Shown here: in pieces, positions 17,940-27,134 of the stretch | How positions within the stretch are numbered: position 1 is the stretch's first letter | Layout: every line of letters begins with the position of its first letter | Source: JAJFIE01 sp964344255 | GTDB taxonomy: Bacteria > Pseudomonadota > Alphaproteobacteria > Rhodospirillales > Casp-alpha2 | Assembly: GCA_964344255.1 (NCBI GenBank) | Contig: CAYFMQ010000003.1 | Coordinates: 124,001-188,000, forward strand | DNA length: 64,000 bases | Direction of reading: 5' to 3' | Translations under genes and position numbers: made by a program | Notes under the pieces: generated by a model | The model's input: the letters and a program-made list of their open reading frames with translations, nothing else | What the model was told of the DNA's origin: nothing | The model's database searches: none

Positions 17940-19787
17940 ATGGCTTGGGCAAAAAAACTGCTGCGGGTTGACCTGACAAAAGGAACCTGCGCGAGCGAAG
18001 ATTTGAATATGGAATGGGCTGACCAGTATCTCGGTCAGCGTGGACTGGCCTCGAAATACCTTGTCGAGGAAATCGACCCTAAAGTCGATCCGTTGTCGCC
18101 TGACAACAAGATCATCTTCACGACGGGTCCCCTGACGGGAACCTGTGCATCTACGGCTGGGCGATATTCAGTCGTAACAAAAGGTGCTCTCACAGGCGCT
18201 ATTGCGTGCTCCAACTCCGGCGGCTTCTTCGGTAACGAATTGAAGAATGCCGGCTATGACATGATCATTTTCGAGGGGCGGTCGAAAAACCCGGTTTATC
18301 TCTATCTCGAAAATGACGATGCAAGCCTGGTCGATGCCGGTGATTTCTGGGGAACATCAACGTGGGATACTGAAGAAGGCATCAAGGCCAAACACGGCGA
18401 TCCCACCATTCGTGTTGCCTCCATCGGTGTGTCCGGTGAAAAAGGCTGCAAGTTCGCCTGTGTCGTCAATGACATGGACCGTGCCGCCGGACGTTCAGGC
18501 GTCGGTGCCGTGATGGGATCGAAGAACCTGAAAGCGGTGGCTGTCAAAGGCACCAAGGGTATCAGCGTCAAGGATCCTGGCCGCTTCATGGGCGCTGTCG
18601 CAGATGCGAAGCAGGTTCTGGCCGACAATGCCGTAACGGGACAGGGACTGCCGGCTTTCGGCACCCAGGTTCTGATGAACGTGATCAACGAAACGGGCGC
18701 GCTGCCAACTCGGAACCACCGCAATTCCCAGTTCGAGGGGGCGCATGCCATTTCGGCGGAGGCCATGGCTGAACCACGCGCCAGTGACGGCAAGCCGAAC
18801 CTGATCACCAATGCGGCCTGCTTCGGTTGCACTATTGCGTGCCAGCGGGTGTCGTCCATTGACCGTACTCACTTCACGGTGAAAGATCGCCCCGAGTATC
18901 AGATCGCTTCCGGTGGCCTTGAATATGAGGCCGCGTGGGCGCTTGGCGCGGCGACCGGTGTCGACGATCTCGATGCGTTGACGTTCGCCAACTTCATCTG
19001 CAACGAACAGGGGTTTGATCCGATTTCCTTCGGTGCCACGGTCGGCGCTGCTATGGAACTGTTCGAAGATGGCGTCATCTCGACGGCTGAAACCGGTGGT
19101 ATCGAGCTCAAGTTCGGTAGTGCGGAAGCGCTCTGCACGCTTGCCGAACTTACCGGTACCGGTGAAGGCTTTGGCGCGGAAATCGGCCTCGGTTCGAAGC
19201 TGCTGTGCGAGAAGTATGGCCGTCCGGAACTTTCCATGTCCGTCAAGGGGCAGGAATTCCCGGCCTATGATTCCCGCGGCATCCAGGGTATGGGGCTGAC
19301 CTATGCCACTTCAAACCGTGGCGCTTGCCACCTCAGGAGTTACACCGTGGCTTCCGAAGTGCTGGGTATTCCGGAAAAGACCGATCCGTTGGTTGCCGAA
19401 GGCAAGGCCGGGCTGGTCAAGGCTTTCCAGGACGCAACGGCGGCCTTCGATTCCTCCGGGCTCTGCATTTTCACGACCTTTGCCTGGTCGCTTGAGGATC
19501 TGGGTCCCCAGGTCGATGCGGCTTGTGACGGCGACTGGTCGGCTGAGAAGCTGCTGGAAGTTGGTGAGCGGATATGGAACATGGAACGCCAGTTCAACAA
19601 CGCAGCCGGGTTTACGTCAGCCGACGACACCCTGCCGCCACGCCTGTTGAACGAAGGTGCGTCTTCCGGCCCTGCCGAAGGCCTGACCAACAAGCTGCCG
19701 GAAATGCTGCCGGAGTACTACGAGCTTCGTGGCTGGACACCCGATGGTGTGCCGACCAACGAAACGGTTCAGCGTCTCGGATTGTAA
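17940..19787 (+). CDS. aorB: Aldehyde:ferredoxin oxidoreductase, tungsten/molybdenum pterin large subunit
   Basis: 615 residues, usual AOR length. The N-terminal domain binds the bis-pterin; the [4Fe-4S] ligands are Cys294, Cys297 and Cys301 in AACFGCTIACQR and Cys509 in DSSGLCIF, the hallmark DxxGLC segment. The reaction is oxidation of an aldehyde to the acid, or the reverse, with electrons going to ferredoxin. AORs normally carry tungsten and are oxygen-sensitive, which fits the FNR-like site upstream. Downstream partners (AorC, MoaD-like) support an NAD-reducing complex. Substrate range cannot be read; these enzymes are usually broad. The metal is an inference from the family. Confidence 0.95.
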   Translation: MAWAKKLLRVDLTKGTCASEDLNMEWADQYLGQRGLASKYLVEEIDPKVDPLSPDNKIIFTTGPLTGTCASTAGRYSVVTKGALTGAIACSNSGGFFGNELKNAGYDMIIFEGRSKNPVYLYLENDDASLVDAGDFWGTSTWDTEEGIKAKHGDPTIRVASIGVSGEKGCKFACVVNDMDRAAGRSGVGAVMGSKNLKAVAVKGTKGISVKDPGRFMGAVADAKQVLADNAVTGQGLPAFGTQVLMNVINETGALPTRNHRNSQFEGAHAISAEAMAEPRASDGKPNLITNAACFGCTIACQRVSSIDRTHFTVKDRPEYQIASGGLEYEAAWALGAATGVDDLDALTFANFICNEQGFDPISFGATVGAAMELFEDGVISTAETGGIELKFGSAEALCTLAELTGTGEGFGAEIGLGSKLLCEKYGRPELSMSVKGQEFPAYDSRGIQGMGLTYATSNRGACHLRSYTVASEVLGIPEKTDPLVAEGKAGLVKAFQDATAAFDSSGLCIFTTFAWSLEDLGPQVDAACDGDWSAEKLLEVGERIWNMERQFNNAAGFTSADDTLPPRLLNEGASSGPAEGLTNKLPEMLPEYYELRGWTPDGVPTNETVQRLGL

Positions 19788-19799
19788 GCATGTGATGAA

Positions 19800-19827
19800 T
19801 GAGGCCGGAGCTTAAGTTCCGGCCTCA
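19800..19827 (+). repeat. Strong hairpin between aorB and aorC
   Basis: TGAGGCCGGA and TCCGGCCTCA pair perfectly over 10 bp around an 8-base loop (GCTTAAGT), 12 bases after the aorB stop. No T tract follows, so it is more likely an mRNA-stabilising or partial attenuation element that sets the ratio of aorAB to downstream genes than a terminator. Confidence 0.65.
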
Positions 19828-19849
19828 CCTCACGATAACAGGAGTAAAC

Positions 19850-21085
19850 ATGAACTACGTTATTATCGGGGCCGGCCCTGCCGGTGTGATCGCGGCTGAA
19901 ACGCTCAGGAAGCGCGATCCGTCAGGCGAAATCACCATGATCAGCGGTGAAGGTCCCTCACCCCACTCCCGTATGGCCATTCCCTATTACCTGACGGGTA
20001 AGATCGAGGAAAACGGGACCTACCTGCGCAAGACTGAGGGGCATTTCGATACCTTAGGCGTCAAGGTCGTTGATGACCGCGTTGCATCCGTCGATGCAAA
20101 GAAAGCAGAAGTGAAACTCGAGGGCGGTGACAGCATTTCCTATGACAAACTGCTGGTGGCTTCCGGCGCAACGCCCATCAAGCCGCCGGTTCCGGGGCTT
20201 GACCTGCCCGGCGTGCATCATTGCTGGACTCTGGAAGATGCCCGCAACATCATCGGCAAGGCCGCCAAGGGATCGGATGTTGTCCTGATGGGAGCCGGGT
20301 TTATCGGCTGCATTATTCTCGAATCCCTGCTTGAGCGTGGCGTTAACCTGACGGTCATCGAAGCCGAAGATCGCATGGTGCCCCGGATGATGAACCAGAC
20401 GGCAGGCAACATGATCAAGTCCTGGTGCCTGTCGAAGGGAGTCAATGTCCTGACATCGACGAAAGCGACGTCGGTGGAGGAATCCGGCGGGAAGCTGTCC
20501 GTTTCCGTCGACAAGGGCGATGCCGTTGCAGCCGACCTTGTTGTTGTCGCAACGGGTGTCAAATCCAACACAGATTTCCTGGATGGCACCGGCGTCAAGA
20601 TGGAAGACGGTATCCTGATTGACGAACATTTCTCATCAAGCGTCGAGAATATCTACGCTGCCGGTGACTGCGCCAAGGGACGGGAATTCGGCACCGATGA
20701 CGGTTGGGCCGTACATGCCATTCAACCGACGGCAACCGAGCACGGACGTTTGGCCGCTGTTAACATGACAGGCGGTGCGGGCAGTTATCAGGGATCGCTC
20801 AGCATGAACGTTCTCGATACGGCGGGCCTGATTTCGGCATCGTTCGGTCGGTGGGACGGTGTCGGCGGCGACCATGCCGAAGTGGTTGACGAGGATGGCT
20901 ATCGCTATCTCAGGCTCGAATTCGACGGCGACCACCTGGTCGGCGCCTTGTCTTTGGGCAGAACGGACCAGATCGGCTGTATTCGCGGCCTTATTCAGTC
21001 CGGCCGCCCGTTGGGCAAGTGGAAGGACCGTTTGATGGAGGACCCCAACAGGATCGCAGAAGCCTATGTGGGGTGTTCGCAATAG
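19850..21085 (+). CDS. aorC: FAD-dependent NAD(P) oxidoreductase, electron-transfer subunit of AOR (AorC-like)
   Basis: 411 residues of the pyridine nucleotide-disulfide/rubredoxin reductase fold without the redox-active CxxC pair. FAD-binding GAGPAGVIAAETL is at 7-19, the NAD-binding GAGFIGCIILESL near 148-160, and the second FAD motif ENIYAAGDCAKG near 265-275. It would pass electrons from the polyferredoxin to NAD. ATG 19850 follows GGAG with correct spacing; the frame open from 19799 runs through the hairpin and is not used. Same strand and close spacing with aorA and aorB indicate one operon. Confidence 0.85.
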   Translation: MNYVIIGAGPAGVIAAETLRKRDPSGEITMISGEGPSPHSRMAIPYYLTGKIEENGTYLRKTEGHFDTLGVKVVDDRVASVDAKKAEVKLEGGDSISYDKLLVASGATPIKPPVPGLDLPGVHHCWTLEDARNIIGKAAKGSDVVLMGAGFIGCIILESLLERGVNLTVIEAEDRMVPRMMNQTAGNMIKSWCLSKGVNVLTSTKATSVEESGGKLSVSVDKGDAVAADLVVVATGVKSNTDFLDGTGVKMEDGILIDEHFSSSVENIYAAGDCAKGREFGTDDGWAVHAIQPTATEHGRLAAVNMTGGAGSYQGSLSMNVLDTAGLISASFGRWDGVGGDHAEVVDEDGYRYLRLEFDGDHLVGALSLGRTDQIGCIRGLIQSGRPLGKWKDRLMEDPNRIAEAYVGCSQ

Positions 21086-21132
21086 ACATTCATCTTTTGT
21101 GTGGTGAGCACATTTGACAGGGAAAGCATGCC

Positions 21133-21384
21133 ATGAACGTGCATATAAAGCTTTATGCCATGCTTTCCAAATACCTGCCTGACGGTGCGGCGAAAAACTC
21201 GGTCGAAATTACCGTGGATGAAGATGCCGATGTGCAGTCGGTTCTGCACAGTCTGAACCTGCCTGCCGAAATGTGCCATCTCGTACTTGTGAACGGAAGC
21301 TACCTTTCACCGAGCGAGCGTTCGGGCCATAAATTGTCCGAGGGCGATCATATCGCCGTTTGGCCGCCGGTTGCCGGCGGTTGA
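21133..21384 (+). CDS. MoaD/ThiS-family sulfur carrier protein
   Basis: 83 residues with the ubiquitin-like beta-grasp pattern and the essential C-terminal Gly-Gly (PPVAGG), which is activated by adenylation and thiocarboxylated. In molybdenum and tungsten cofactor synthesis it donates sulfur for the dithiolene. Placement inside the AOR operon suggests a dedicated carrier for the AOR cofactor, as seen in other AOR clusters; no MoaE, MoeA or MoeB gene is present here, so shared cofactor enzymes must be encoded elsewhere. Start ATG 21133 follows a GGGAAAG site. Confidence 0.85.
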   Translation: MNVHIKLYAMLSKYLPDGAAKNSVEITVDEDADVQSVLHSLNLPAEMCHLVLVNGSYLSPSERSGHKLSEGDHIAVWPPVAGG

Positions 21385-21415
21385 CATAGGCTTGTTCTGC
21401 TAGGGTGGGATATAA

Positions 21416-21706
21416 GTGGCGTCGCGGATTTATGAAAAGGAAATGGGCATCACCCATGCGGAATTTTTCCGCCTGTTACCCATTGCGCTTGGTTCAAATC
21501 AGTATGAAGCGTATGACAACGGCGCAAGCCTGAATGCGGATGGGCGTTCGATTCATCTCGACCTTGGCCCGGAAAGCGTTCGTCAGATAGCTCTGCTCTC
21601 AATCCCCAGAACGCCCGTTATCATGACGCTGGACGGTTTCACCGATCAGGAAGCGGAAGATTTCATGGTAAACTTCGATCGCGCCTATCAGCGGGGAGGA
21701 GGTTGA
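21416..21706 (+). CDS. Small protein of unknown function in the AOR operon
   Basis: 96 residues from GTG 21416. It contains no Cys and no membrane helix, ends in Gly-Gly-Gly, and its middle (EAYDNGASLNADGRSIHLDLGPESVRQ) resembles no domain I know. Spacing (31 bases after moaD, 4 bases before the next gene) makes co-expression with AOR nearly certain. A maturation or chaperone role for the AOR complex is plausible by position only. The GGG tail recalls MoaD-type ends, but the body lacks an obvious beta-grasp pattern. Confidence 0.65.
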   Translation: MASRIYEKEMGITHAEFFRLLPIALGSNQYEAYDNGASLNADGRSIHLDLGPESVRQIALLSIPRTPVIMTLDGFTDQEAEDFMVNFDRAYQRGGG

Positions 21707-21710
21707 GGGA

Positions 21711-22298
21711 GTGAAAATCCTAGCTGTTTTCTGTCACCCGATCAGGGAGTCGTTTTCCGGCAAGATGCTGGATCGTCTCGTGGCGGGGCTCGAAGCTTCC
21801 GGCCATGAGGTGCAGGTCGCAGATCTCTACCGTGAAGGCTTCCAACCGGCCTTGACGGCGGAGGACTATGTCCAGTTTGAAAACCTACCCATGCCGGATG
21901 ATGTGCTGAAAGAACAGGAAAGGGTGGAATGGTCGGATGCCCTCGTTTTTGTCTTTCCGGTCTATTGGTGGTCTTTTCCGGCCATGCTAAAAGGCTGGAT
22001 CGACAGGGTATTCAGTTGCGGGTGGGCCTGGCAGGAGGGTCCCGATCCTGACGGGACCCTGTTGGGAGAACGCAAGGCGCTCGTCATGTGCCTTGCCGGC
22101 AGTTCAGAGGCCGCCTGGAAGAAGTACAATTACCAGGAAGCATTCCATATTCAACTGGACGTCGGAACGTGGAGCTATTGCGGCCTGAAAGACGTCCAGA
22201 CCCATATCTTCCATGGCGTTAACCCGCACAAGATGGATGAGGAAAGGCAGAACGGCCTTCTTGTCGAAGCCTACAATCTGGGTGCGGAATTCAAATAA
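21711..22298 (+). CDS. NAD(P)H:quinone oxidoreductase, flavodoxin fold (NQO1/KefF type)
   Basis: 195 residues of the FMN/FAD-binding flavodoxin-2 family: CHPIRESFSGKML forms the phosphate-binding start and PVYWWSFPAMLKGWIDRVF (about 85-103) is the typical active-site loop. Such enzymes use NAD(P)H for two-electron reduction of quinones. GTG 21711 has a GGGAGGAGG site upstream. As last gene of the AOR operon it may recycle quinone-like or electrophilic by-products; that role is inferred from position. It converges with der, 12 bases away. Confidence 0.8.
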   Translation: MKILAVFCHPIRESFSGKMLDRLVAGLEASGHEVQVADLYREGFQPALTAEDYVQFENLPMPDDVLKEQERVEWSDALVFVFPVYWWSFPAMLKGWIDRVFSCGWAWQEGPDPDGTLLGERKALVMCLAGSSEAAWKKYNYQEAFHIQLDVGTWSYCGLKDVQTHIFHGVNPHKMDEERQNGLLVEAYNLGAEFK

Positions 22299-22310
22299 CA
22301 GGCTTGCTGC

Positions 22311-23732
22311 TTAACCGGCGTAGGGGTTCTTGCCCTTGCGCATGTTCAGGCGGATAGGGATGCCTTCAAGCCCGAAATCATCCCTTAGCCCGTTGATCAG
22401 GTAACGGGCATAGGCCGTCGGCAACTGATCTGCCCGGCTGGAAAAAACGGCAAAGGTCGGCGGTCTTGTTTTGGGCTGTGTCATGTAGCGTAACCTGATC
22501 CGGCGACCGCTGACGGCGGGAGGAGGATGAGCTTCCGTCATGAAACCCAGCCATCTGTTCAGTTCCGCCGTGGAGATTCGGACATTCCATTGATCGAACA
22601 TATCGAAGACGGCGGGCATCAGTTTATCCACGCCCCGGCCGGTTTTGGCTGAAAGCGTAACGACGGGAATGCCGCGAACCTGCGGCAGGGATGTCTGCAG
22701 CCGGTCTTCCACCTTCGCCAGAGCCTTGGCGCGGTCTTCGACCGCATCCCATTTGTTGACAGCGATGACCAGGGCGCGACCTTCGTCTATGACATGACGG
22801 GCAATGGTCAGGTCTTGTTTTTCAAGTCCTAGTTCGGCCTCGATCAGCAAAACCACCACCTGTGCGAATTGGATGGTGCGAATGGTGTCGCTGGCGGAGA
22901 GGGATTCCACCTTTTCCTGGACCTTCGCCTTGCGCCTGAGACCGGCCGTATCGACAAGCTTCACCGCGCGGTCTTTCCAGGTCCAGTCGGAGGCGATGGC
23001 GTCCCGGGTAATCCCGGCTTCAGGCCCCGTCAGCATTCTGTCTTCGCCCAGCAACCGGTTGACGAGAGTTGATTTTCCCACATTCGGGCGCCCGACGATG
23101 GCGAGTTGGAGGGGACGGGACAGTATCTCGGCATCTTCGTCAATGTCTTCGGGCAGGTCTTCACCCTCGGTATCTGGAGATTCCTGGTTTGCCTCATCCA
23201 CAATTTCGCTATCTTCTTCGACAGGAACAATGGGTTGATCATCCTTTTCGAAGGGAAGCAGGGCGTCATAAAGCTCGGCAATGCCCTCGCCGTGCTCGGC
23301 AGAGAGCGGCAGCGGTTCGCCCAGTCCAAGAGCGTAGCATTCCATCATGCCTGGTTCACCGGCACGGCCTTCACATTTGTTGGCGACAAGGATGACAGAT
23401 GTCTTCTGCTTGCGAAGGAACTGAGCAAAGTGTTCGTCCAGAGGCGTTACACCAGCCCGGGCGTCAACCATGAACAGGGCGACATCGGCTTCATCGATTG
23501 CGCGTTCCGTCTGTTCCCGCATGCGGCTTTCAAGCCCATCCTTGGCGGTTTCAAGCCCGGCGGTGTCGATGATCCTGAAGTTCATATCACCGATATTGCC
23601 TTCACCTTCCCGCCGGTCGCGGGTTACGCCGGGTGTATCATCGACAATGGCAAGCCGCTTGCCAACCAACCGATTGAACAATGTCGATTTCCCAACGTTG
23701 GGGCGTCCGATTATAGCGACCGTAAAGGTCAT
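22311..23732 (-). CDS. der: GTPase Der (EngA)
   Basis: 473 residues with two tandem GTPase domains, GRPNVGKST at 9-17 and again at about 216, plus the NKCEGR and NKWDAV specificity motifs and a C-terminal KH-like domain ending with RMNMRKGKNP-type sequence. Der is needed for 50S ribosome assembly. The acidic linker between the domains (about 165-205) is long and Glu/Asp-rich. With bamB and the YfgM-like gene it forms the conserved bacterial yfgM-bamB-der block, all on the minus strand. Confidence 0.97.
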   Translation of the reverse strand: MTFTVAIIGRPNVGKSTLFNRLVGKRLAIVDDTPGVTRDRREGEGNIGDMNFRIIDTAGLETAKDGLESRMREQTERAIDEADVALFMVDARAGVTPLDEHFAQFLRKQKTSVILVANKCEGRAGEPGMMECYALGLGEPLPLSAEHGEGIAELYDALLPFEKDDQPIVPVEEDSEIVDEANQESPDTEGEDLPEDIDEDAEILSRPLQLAIVGRPNVGKSTLVNRLLGEDRMLTGPEAGITRDAIASDWTWKDRAVKLVDTAGLRRKAKVQEKVESLSASDTIRTIQFAQVVVLLIEAELGLEKQDLTIARHVIDEGRALVIAVNKWDAVEDRAKALAKVEDRLQTSLPQVRGIPVVTLSAKTGRGVDKLMPAVFDMFDQWNVRISTAELNRWLGFMTEAHPPPAVSGRRIRLRYMTQPKTRPPTFAVFSSRADQLPTAYARYLINGLRDDFGLEGIPIRLNMRKGKNPYAG

Positions 23733-23807
23733 GGTTGCAGGTCCTTAACTGAAGTCATGCCTAAACATCCGGCATGCCAGCATAATGGATAGAAATGTCT
23801 ACTTGTA

Positions 23808-25121
23808 TCAGCGATAGGCTACAATATCCGCATTATCGGCCAGGAAATAGATTGCCCCGTCGGCGATAACGGGCGGTACCGATATGGCGTCCGGCAGTTC
23901 AATCCTGCCGAGAAGCTGCCCGGAATAAGGAGAAATGGCCCAGGCTTCACCATGCGAGCCGGTTACGATCAGGCGATCACTGGCAAGGATAGGACCGCTC
24001 CAGATAATGGGATCCTCTTTATCTTCAGGGTCTTCAAATCTGGGCAAGCCCCTGACCCAGAATATACGGCCGTCATTGCGGGACAGGCAGACGATTTCGT
24101 CCTCTGTCGTCAGCATGAAAATATAATCACCGGCAACCCACGGATTACCGATGCCGCCCATTTCACGATCCCAGATGCGTTGGCCGGTTTTCAGGTCGAA
24201 TGACGCCATGACGCCGCCGTGACTGACAGCGAAAACCCGACCCCGGTCGATAATCGGGTTACCCCGGATATGGGAAAGGGTGGAAACGGAATCCGTTCTT
24301 CTTACGGATGTCAATGAATCAGACCAGACCATTTGCCCGGTGTCGGCTGTAAGAGCGACCAGTTCACCGGAAGAGAAAGGAACCATGACAAAGCCACCGT
24401 CGATAGCCGGGCTGCCGCCACCAAGCAGACTTGCCGGTTCGCCAACCCCGGCATGGGTCCACAGAATCTCGCCGTTATCAGCCCTGAGGGCTACCAGCCT
24501 GCTGTCGATGGTCAGGGCATAGACCCGTCCGTTCCGAACGGAGGGGGCTGAACGCATCGGACCGCTTACGTATTCCCGCCAGATTTCCTGGCCCGTTTCG
24601 CCGTCCACGGCAATGACATCACCAAAACCGGTCGTTACATAAACCCGCCCCTTGTAATAAGCGAGGCCGCCTGAGATATGGCCGTCATCCTCTTCGGCTT
24701 CCGGGGTCAGTTCAATCGACCAGAGATCGTCTCCGTCCGCAGAGGAAAAGGCGCTGAGCCGGGAGCTGACATCGAGGGCGAATACCTTGCCGGCCGCGAT
24801 GATGGGGGTGCTGACAAACCGTTCTTCATCCCCGGCGCCTGAACCGACATTGGCCGTCCACCTGTGAGCAACGGCATCGCCGATCTGCATGTGATGCATG
24901 GCGTGGTTGGGGTAGCCGCCGGATTGGGGCCAATTCGCGTTTGGCTCTGGCGCGGGCAGCAGGATTCGTTCATCGGCAAGGGAGGGGTCAGGGGAAATGG
25001 ATCGTTGATGTAGCAGAACCGGAATGCGCTTGCCTGGCAGGACGATTTCATCCTCGGTTATAAACATGTCACAACCGGTCAGCATCAATAACAAAACGAC
25101 AAGAATTGTATTGCGGAACAT
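23808..25121 (-). CDS. bamB: Outer membrane assembly lipoprotein BamB
   Basis: 437 residues: lipoprotein signal with lipobox LLMLTGC, then eight-bladed PQQ-type beta-propeller repeats recognisable by the recurring G.V.A.D..TG...W pattern (for example GDVIAVDGETGQEIW and SGELVALTADTGQMVW). BamB is a periplasmic part of the BAM complex that inserts outer-membrane proteins. ATG 25121 is preferred over the TTG just before it because GGAGAAGAGA lies at the right distance. It lies between the YfgM-like gene and der, the order seen in many proteobacteria. Confidence 0.93.
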   Translation of the reverse strand: MFRNTILVVLLLMLTGCDMFITEDEIVLPGKRIPVLLHQRSISPDPSLADERILLPAPEPNANWPQSGGYPNHAMHHMQIGDAVAHRWTANVGSGAGDEERFVSTPIIAAGKVFALDVSSRLSAFSSADGDDLWSIELTPEAEEDDGHISGGLAYYKGRVYVTTGFGDVIAVDGETGQEIWREYVSGPMRSAPSVRNGRVYALTIDSRLVALRADNGEILWTHAGVGEPASLLGGGSPAIDGGFVMVPFSSGELVALTADTGQMVWSDSLTSVRRTDSVSTLSHIRGNPIIDRGRVFAVSHGGVMASFDLKTGQRIWDREMGGIGNPWVAGDYIFMLTTEDEIVCLSRNDGRIFWVRGLPRFEDPEDKEDPIIWSGPILASDRLIVTGSHGEAWAISPYSGQLLGRIELPDAISVPPVIADGAIYFLADNADIVAYR

Positions 25122-25168
25122 CAAGTCTCTTCTCCGGGTTCTTTATTGCAGCCGGTTTGCGTTTATCG

Positions 25169-25831
25169 TCAAGGAGCGCCGAGTGCGTCAAGGATTTCCT
25201 GTGCTCTTGAACGCATGGTAGCTGGCGCTGAATTATCCGAGGCGATCTGTGTGTAAAGTTCACTGGCTTTTTGACGATCACCATTTCGTATTGCGGCCAA
25301 AGCGCTTAATTCACGGGCGGAAAATCGCCAGGGATTATCATCAGCTGTCAGCGCCGCTAGCCTTGACACTATATCAGCAGGATCGGCGCTATCCAATTCG
25401 TTCATGACGCCAAGCAGCAGCGCAATATCCCGGTACTGCTGATCGATGCTTGAGTCACCAGATAGGGATTCATAAATTCCCGCAGCGCCAGCCAAGTCTC
25501 CTTGCTGTGATAGTGTTGAAGCGGCCCGAAATCGCGCCAGCATCTCAAATCCGCCTGAGGCATCTGAACCCAATGCACTGAATGCCTGATGGGCGGCGTC
25601 AAGGTTACCGTTCAGTTCATCGCCAACGGCCAGGGAAAACCTTTCGGCCAATTCGCTGCGGTTGGACATGTCGTATGACTGCCAGCCCTTGTAACCGGCA
25701 ACGCTGGCGACGAGCAGTACGGCGGCGGCGATGAGATACTTTCCATACTGCGACCACAGCTTGGAATAGTGTTCCTGCCGCAGTTCCTCATCGATTTCCC
25801 GTAACAGGCTGGAATCTGAATTTTCGCCCAA
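25169..25831 (-). CDS. yfgM: YfgM-like tetratricopeptide membrane protein
   Basis: 220 residues from a TTG at 25831 placed nine bases after AAGGAG; an upstream TTG at 25918 would add 29 residues that do not look like this family. The N-terminal DSSLLREIDEELRQEHYSKLWSQYGKYL is typical, followed by one membrane helix and a periplasmic TPR-like domain (DUF2133/TPR_21). YfgM-type proteins associate with the Sec translocon and periplasmic chaperones. Position directly upstream of bamB and der supports the name. Confidence 0.8.
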   Translation of the reverse strand: MGENSDSSLLREIDEELRQEHYSKLWSQYGKYLIAAAVLLVASVAGYKGWQSYDMSNRSELAERFSLAVGDELNGNLDAAHQAFSALGSDASGGFEMLARFRAASTLSQQGDLAGAAGIYESLSGDSSIDQQYRDIALLLGVMNELDSADPADIVSRLAALTADDNPWRFSARELSALAAIRNGDRQKASELYTQIASDNSAPATMRSRAQEILDALGAP

Positions 25832-25988
25832 TGAACCGAACTCCTTGTCTAATTCGGCAGGCGAACGTTTCGGACCCTGCCGGTCCGGTAAAATAGTGAT
25901 TCCCTTGAAGGAAGGCAAACATCTTACGCTCCTGACGCAAGAACAAACCCGCTAAATTATCAAAGAGATATCAGTGGCTTGTGGAGAG

Positions 25989-26580
25989 TCATTCACGCCA
26001 CTTTATGGAGCAGCCGATACTTGCCGTCTGGTTTTTGGGGGNNNNNNNNNNNNNNNNNNNNNNNNNNNNNNNNNNNNNNNNNNNNNNNNNCCGCGATCTG
26101 GCACATGGCCTCATAGAGTTCCCGGCGTGAAGGCGGGGCGTCGAAGTCGGATCCAGATGCATCAAACCGTCCGCGGTATTGTAACGCCAAATCAGAGTTG
26201 AAACCGAAAAAATCAGGTGTGCAAATGGCGTCATAGATTCTGGCTGTGTCCTGTGACTCATCAAACAGATAGGGAAATGTAAAGGCGTTTTCCTCGGCAA
26301 AAACCTTCATGTTGTCGAATGAATCGGCGGGATACGTTGCCGGATCATTGGCGCTAATGGCGACAATGCCGATACCCTTGTCCTGCAGTAGGGTGCAATC
26401 CGATACCAGTCGAGAAATGATGGAACGGACATAGGGGCAGTGATTGCAGATGAACATCACCAGAGTTGCATGTTCACCGGAAACATCGGAAAGGGCGTAA
26501 GTTTTACCATCGGTCCCCGGGAGTGAAAAATCCGGAGCTTTCCAGCCAAAATCACAAACAGGGGGGACGAGCGCAGGCAT
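25989..26580 (-). CDS. Thioredoxin-fold protein of the AhpC/TSA-like family, interrupted by an assembly gap
   Basis: The N-terminal ~163 residues are clear: a thioredoxin/peroxiredoxin-like fold with the CNHCPYV active-site CxxC (about 45-51). After the N run at 26042-26090 the frame that fits the family is the one stopping at 25989, giving SIGCSIKWRE, the usual conserved end of this family (SMGCSIKW). That frame is one base out of step with the upstream part, so the 49-N run does not represent the real distance. The gene is probably intact. Such proteins are thiol oxidoreductases of unknown partner. Divergent from the lipoprotein gene at 26734. Confidence 0.8.
26042..26090. other. Assembly gap (49 N)
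   Basis: A run of N inside the thioredoxin-fold gene. The reading frames on either side agree only if the true length is a multiple of three, so the number of N is an estimate. Confidence 0.95.
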
Positions 26581-26733
26581 GAAGCTAACCTTTCAATTTA
26601 CATGGCATTACTAACATACATGATGGTTTATCGCTTCCTGCTGCGTCAATGACAAGCGCGCCTTAACCCTGCGTTAACCGTAAAGCTGATAAGTTGATAG
26701 TATATAATATGGAAGTTCCTGTGGAGTTTCAGG

Positions 26734-27072
26734 GTGAAAAAGACACATTCATTTGCTCTCCGATTTGCATTCCTTGCTCTCGTGACACTCGGATTATCCG
26801 GTTGCGGTACGTTCCTGACCGTCGAGGGAGTCTCGACGATTATGTCTGACAAGACGGCGACAGACCATTTGATTTCATGGGCGAGCAATAAGGATTGTTC
26901 CTATATCCGAACAGAACGTGGCCTTACCTATTGTGTCGAGGACGAGGTTCTGATCAAGCCCAACGTTTATTGCTATAAAACGATTGGGAAAGTCACCTGC
27001 TATAACCAACCTGATCCACGACGTTCCCCGGATGAATTGATGGGGCAGTACGAACACAACATGGGACAATAA
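26734..27072 (+). CDS. Small lipoprotein of unknown function
   Basis: 112 residues. A basic start, a hydrophobic segment and the lipobox LSGC (Cys at about 24) make this an exported lipoprotein; mature protein ~88 residues with five further Cys (residues ~55-98), perhaps forming disulfides. GTG 26734 is used, with GGAG about 10 bases upstream. I know similar short lipoproteins in alphaproteobacteria only as uncharacterised proteins. It lies 62 bases before the Sel1 protein gene and may be co-transcribed. Confidence 0.7.
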   Translation: MKKTHSFALRFAFLALVTLGLSGCGTFLTVEGVSTIMSDKTATDHLISWASNKDCSYIRTERGLTYCVEDEVLIKPNVYCYKTIGKVTCYNQPDPRRSPDELMGQYEHNMGQ

Positions 27073-27134
27073 CTGTTCCCGGTTAAGTTCAAGTATCACC
27101 TGTTTTATATTCTTTTCCTGAATAACTTCGGAGT

